From contig JAUIBA010000020.1 of assembly GCA_030427635.1 (NCBI GenBank), positions 1-64,000 on the forward strand: DNA of 64,000 nucleotides, written 5' to 3'. The stretch is from Bacteroidia bacterium (GTDB lineage Bacteria > Bacteroidota > Bacteroidia > Chitinophagales > Chitinophagaceae). Positions within the stretch are counted from its first letter, which is position 1. Each line of letters begins with the position of its first letter. Under the pieces are notes generated by a model. That model saw only the letters and a list, made by a program, of their open reading frames with translations. It made no database searches and was not told where the DNA came from. The translations under genes and the position numbers were made by a program. Below, one piece after another: positions 62,772 to 64,000 of the stretch.

Positions 62772-64000
62772 TTACTGCTGCATCACAAAGTGGAACGTCT
62801 TCGTCTCACCTGCTGTACGTACACTCAGCATGTACATGCCATTGGCAAGACCATTGCTCAGCGTGATATGACCCTCTACGGAACCATTGCGCACCGCCAG
62901 TACTCCACGGTATACTACCTGACCCAGCATGTTTGTCACATCCACATTCACTTCCTTTCCTTCTGTCTCTATGCGACCCTTCACCACAAACTGACCCTTG
63001 TTCGGGTTCGGATGAAGACTGATGTCCATACCGCCTGCCGTCGTGCTCACTACTCCCAGTGTGTTCACAGTCACCGTTACCGTAGCATCACCCACCAGAC
63101 CAGAGCAGTATCCGCCGCTCACTACCTCACACCTTACCTCATCGCCATCCAGCAGCTCGCTCGTCTGATACATGCTGCTCGTAGCACCGCTCACCTCTGT
63201 TCCATTCACATACCAGCGGTACATCGGGTTGCTGCCGCCATTGCTCACATGAGCCGTAAACTTCACAGTCTGACCCTCTGATACAGACAGGCCCGGATTG
63301 GCCGTGATCGTTACCTCCGGCGCTACAGGCGTCACTACGCGCATCTTCGTATCCATGCTCACAACATCCTGCAGTCTGCAGGGGAAGTTGCTCGTCATCT
63401 CACAGGTAATCACATCGCCGTTATCAGGTACAATGCTGAACACAGGGCCTGCGCCTACCACTACACCATTCTTCTTCCATACATATACCGGTGAGGTACC
63501 GCCTGCCACATCCGTAGCTGTGTACGTTACCGCTGTACCTGCACATACTGTATCGTTCGGCATTGCACTCACCAGCACCTGTGGCATCACATGTGCGCTC
63601 ACCGTCATTACCAGTGATGCACTCACCATAGCCGGTGTAGCACATACCGCACTGCTCGTCATCGTCACACTCACCTCATCGCCATCTGCAGGTACATATG
63701 AGTACTCTGAAAGACCCAGTCCTACATTCACACCGTTCACCATCCACTGGTATACCGGGGCTGTACCGCCATTCACCTGTGCCGTGCTGAACGTTACCAG
63801 TGAGCCGATACATACCGTTGTGCCCAGTGAGGAACTCATGGTGAGCGCTGGTACTACCGTTGTATTTACTTCTATCGTTACACTGCCGCTCATCATGTTC
63901 GTACACAGAGTAGTCGTGTTCTTCGCCATTACTGTGTACTCTCCTGCTGCCGCCTGATCGCCAAAGCTGATGGCTGAGCCGCTGCCCGCTACAGGAGCAC
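62772..64000 (-). CDS. C-terminal part of a T9SS cargo protein (5'-truncated by window edge)
   Basis: At least 409 codons. The apparent internal start at 63929 is not a true start: the frame continues upstream as GAPVAGSGSAISFGDQAAAG, matching the corresponding region of the 2794-residue cargo protein. Three Ig-like domains follow (GTTVCIGSLVTFSTAQVNGG, NDTVCAGTAVTYTATDVAGG, NPGLSVSEGQTVKFTAHVSN), and then a T9SS type A sorting domain (HPNPNKGQFVVKG, TNMLGQVVYRG) ending FHFVMQQ. It is closely related in order and sequence to the last 370 residues of the 2794-residue protein at the other end of the window. The N-terminus and repeat number are unknown. Confidence 0.93.
   Translation of the reverse strand, partial: APVAGSGSAISFGDQAAAGEYTVMAKNTTTLCTNMMSGSVTIEVNTTVVPALTMSSSLGTTVCIGSLVTFSTAQVNGGTAPVYQWMVNGVNVGLGLSEYSYVPADGDEVSVTMTSSAVCATPAMVSASLVMTVSAHVMPQVLVSAMPNDTVCAGTAVTYTATDVAGGTSPVYVWKKNGVVVGAGPVFSIVPDNGDVITCEMTSNFPCRLQDVVSMDTKMRVVTPVAPEVTITANPGLSVSEGQTVKFTAHVSNGGSNPMYRWYVNGTEVSGATSSMYQTSELLDGDEVRCEVVSGGYCSGLVGDATVTVTVNTLGVVSTTAGGMDISLHPNPNKGQFVVKGRIETEGKEVNVDVTNMLGQVVYRGVLAVRNGSVEGHITLSNGLANGMYMLSVRTAGETKTFHFVMQQ

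Noticed and set aside
1-64000. Insertion sequences, prophage, tRNA, rRNA, restriction or defence genes
   Set aside because: No transposase, integrase, terminal inverted repeats with flanking duplications, tRNA-like cloverleaf or defence-gene motif was recognised by eye on either strand.

Overview
The window comes from the chromosome of a gliding-type member of the Bacteroidota, most likely the Chitinophagales. The reasons are a complete gldKLMN core of the type IX secretion system (T9SS), a PorP/SprF outer-membrane protein, several giant secreted proteins ending in T9SS type A sorting domains, a fused MurF-alanine racemase gene, and promoter -7 boxes of the Bacteroidota form TAnnTTTG. No rRNA, tRNA, transposase, phage gene or CRISPR array was seen.

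Layout. 1-20.7 kb is a block of cell-surface genes: a partial GEVED/CUB protein, a 2794-residue protein with 22 cysteine-bearing Big-like (bacterial Ig-like) repeats, a SprB-repeat protein, a small lipoprotein and a PKD/Ig protein. 20.9-23.2 kb makes UDP-glucuronate and UDP-xylose (ugd, uxs). 23.7-32.5 kb holds housekeeping genes: an RsmI-like methyltransferase, a 3-methyladenine DNA glycosylase, porP/sprF, murF-alr, a membrane-anchored beta-lactamase-like hydrolase, and molybdenum cofactor genes moeA-moaC-mobA. 32.6-41.8 kb carries two more giant paralogous T9SS cargo proteins in tandem. 42-47.5 kb has a comB homologue and gldKLMN. 47.7-53.5 kb has a DUF255/thioredoxin protein, a PolB-like 3'-5' exonuclease, a coiled-coil membrane protein and a response regulator/histidine kinase pair. 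53.5-62.3 kb is a polysaccharide locus: a family 4 glycosyltransferase (GT4), an ABC-2 permease with its ATPase, two multidomain glycosyltransferases and an initiating sugar-phosphate transferase. The window ends inside a further T9SS cargo gene.

How the genes fit together. The T9SS core (GldK, L, M, N and probably PorP/SprF) would export the large Ig/Big/SprB-repeat proteins, whose C-terminal domains are the export signal and are normally exchanged for a glycolipid anchor or released. The ABC exporter and glycosyltransferases would build the surface polysaccharide, with UDP-xylose or UDP-glucuronate as plausible precursors. At least six cargo genes lie here, and four of them share one C-terminal-half module. 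The most unusual feature is this expanding family of modular, cysteine-laddered surface fibres encoded close to their own secretion machinery. I did not find an obvious new enzyme system or defence system. All family assignments come from reading the protein sequences by eye, without database searches.
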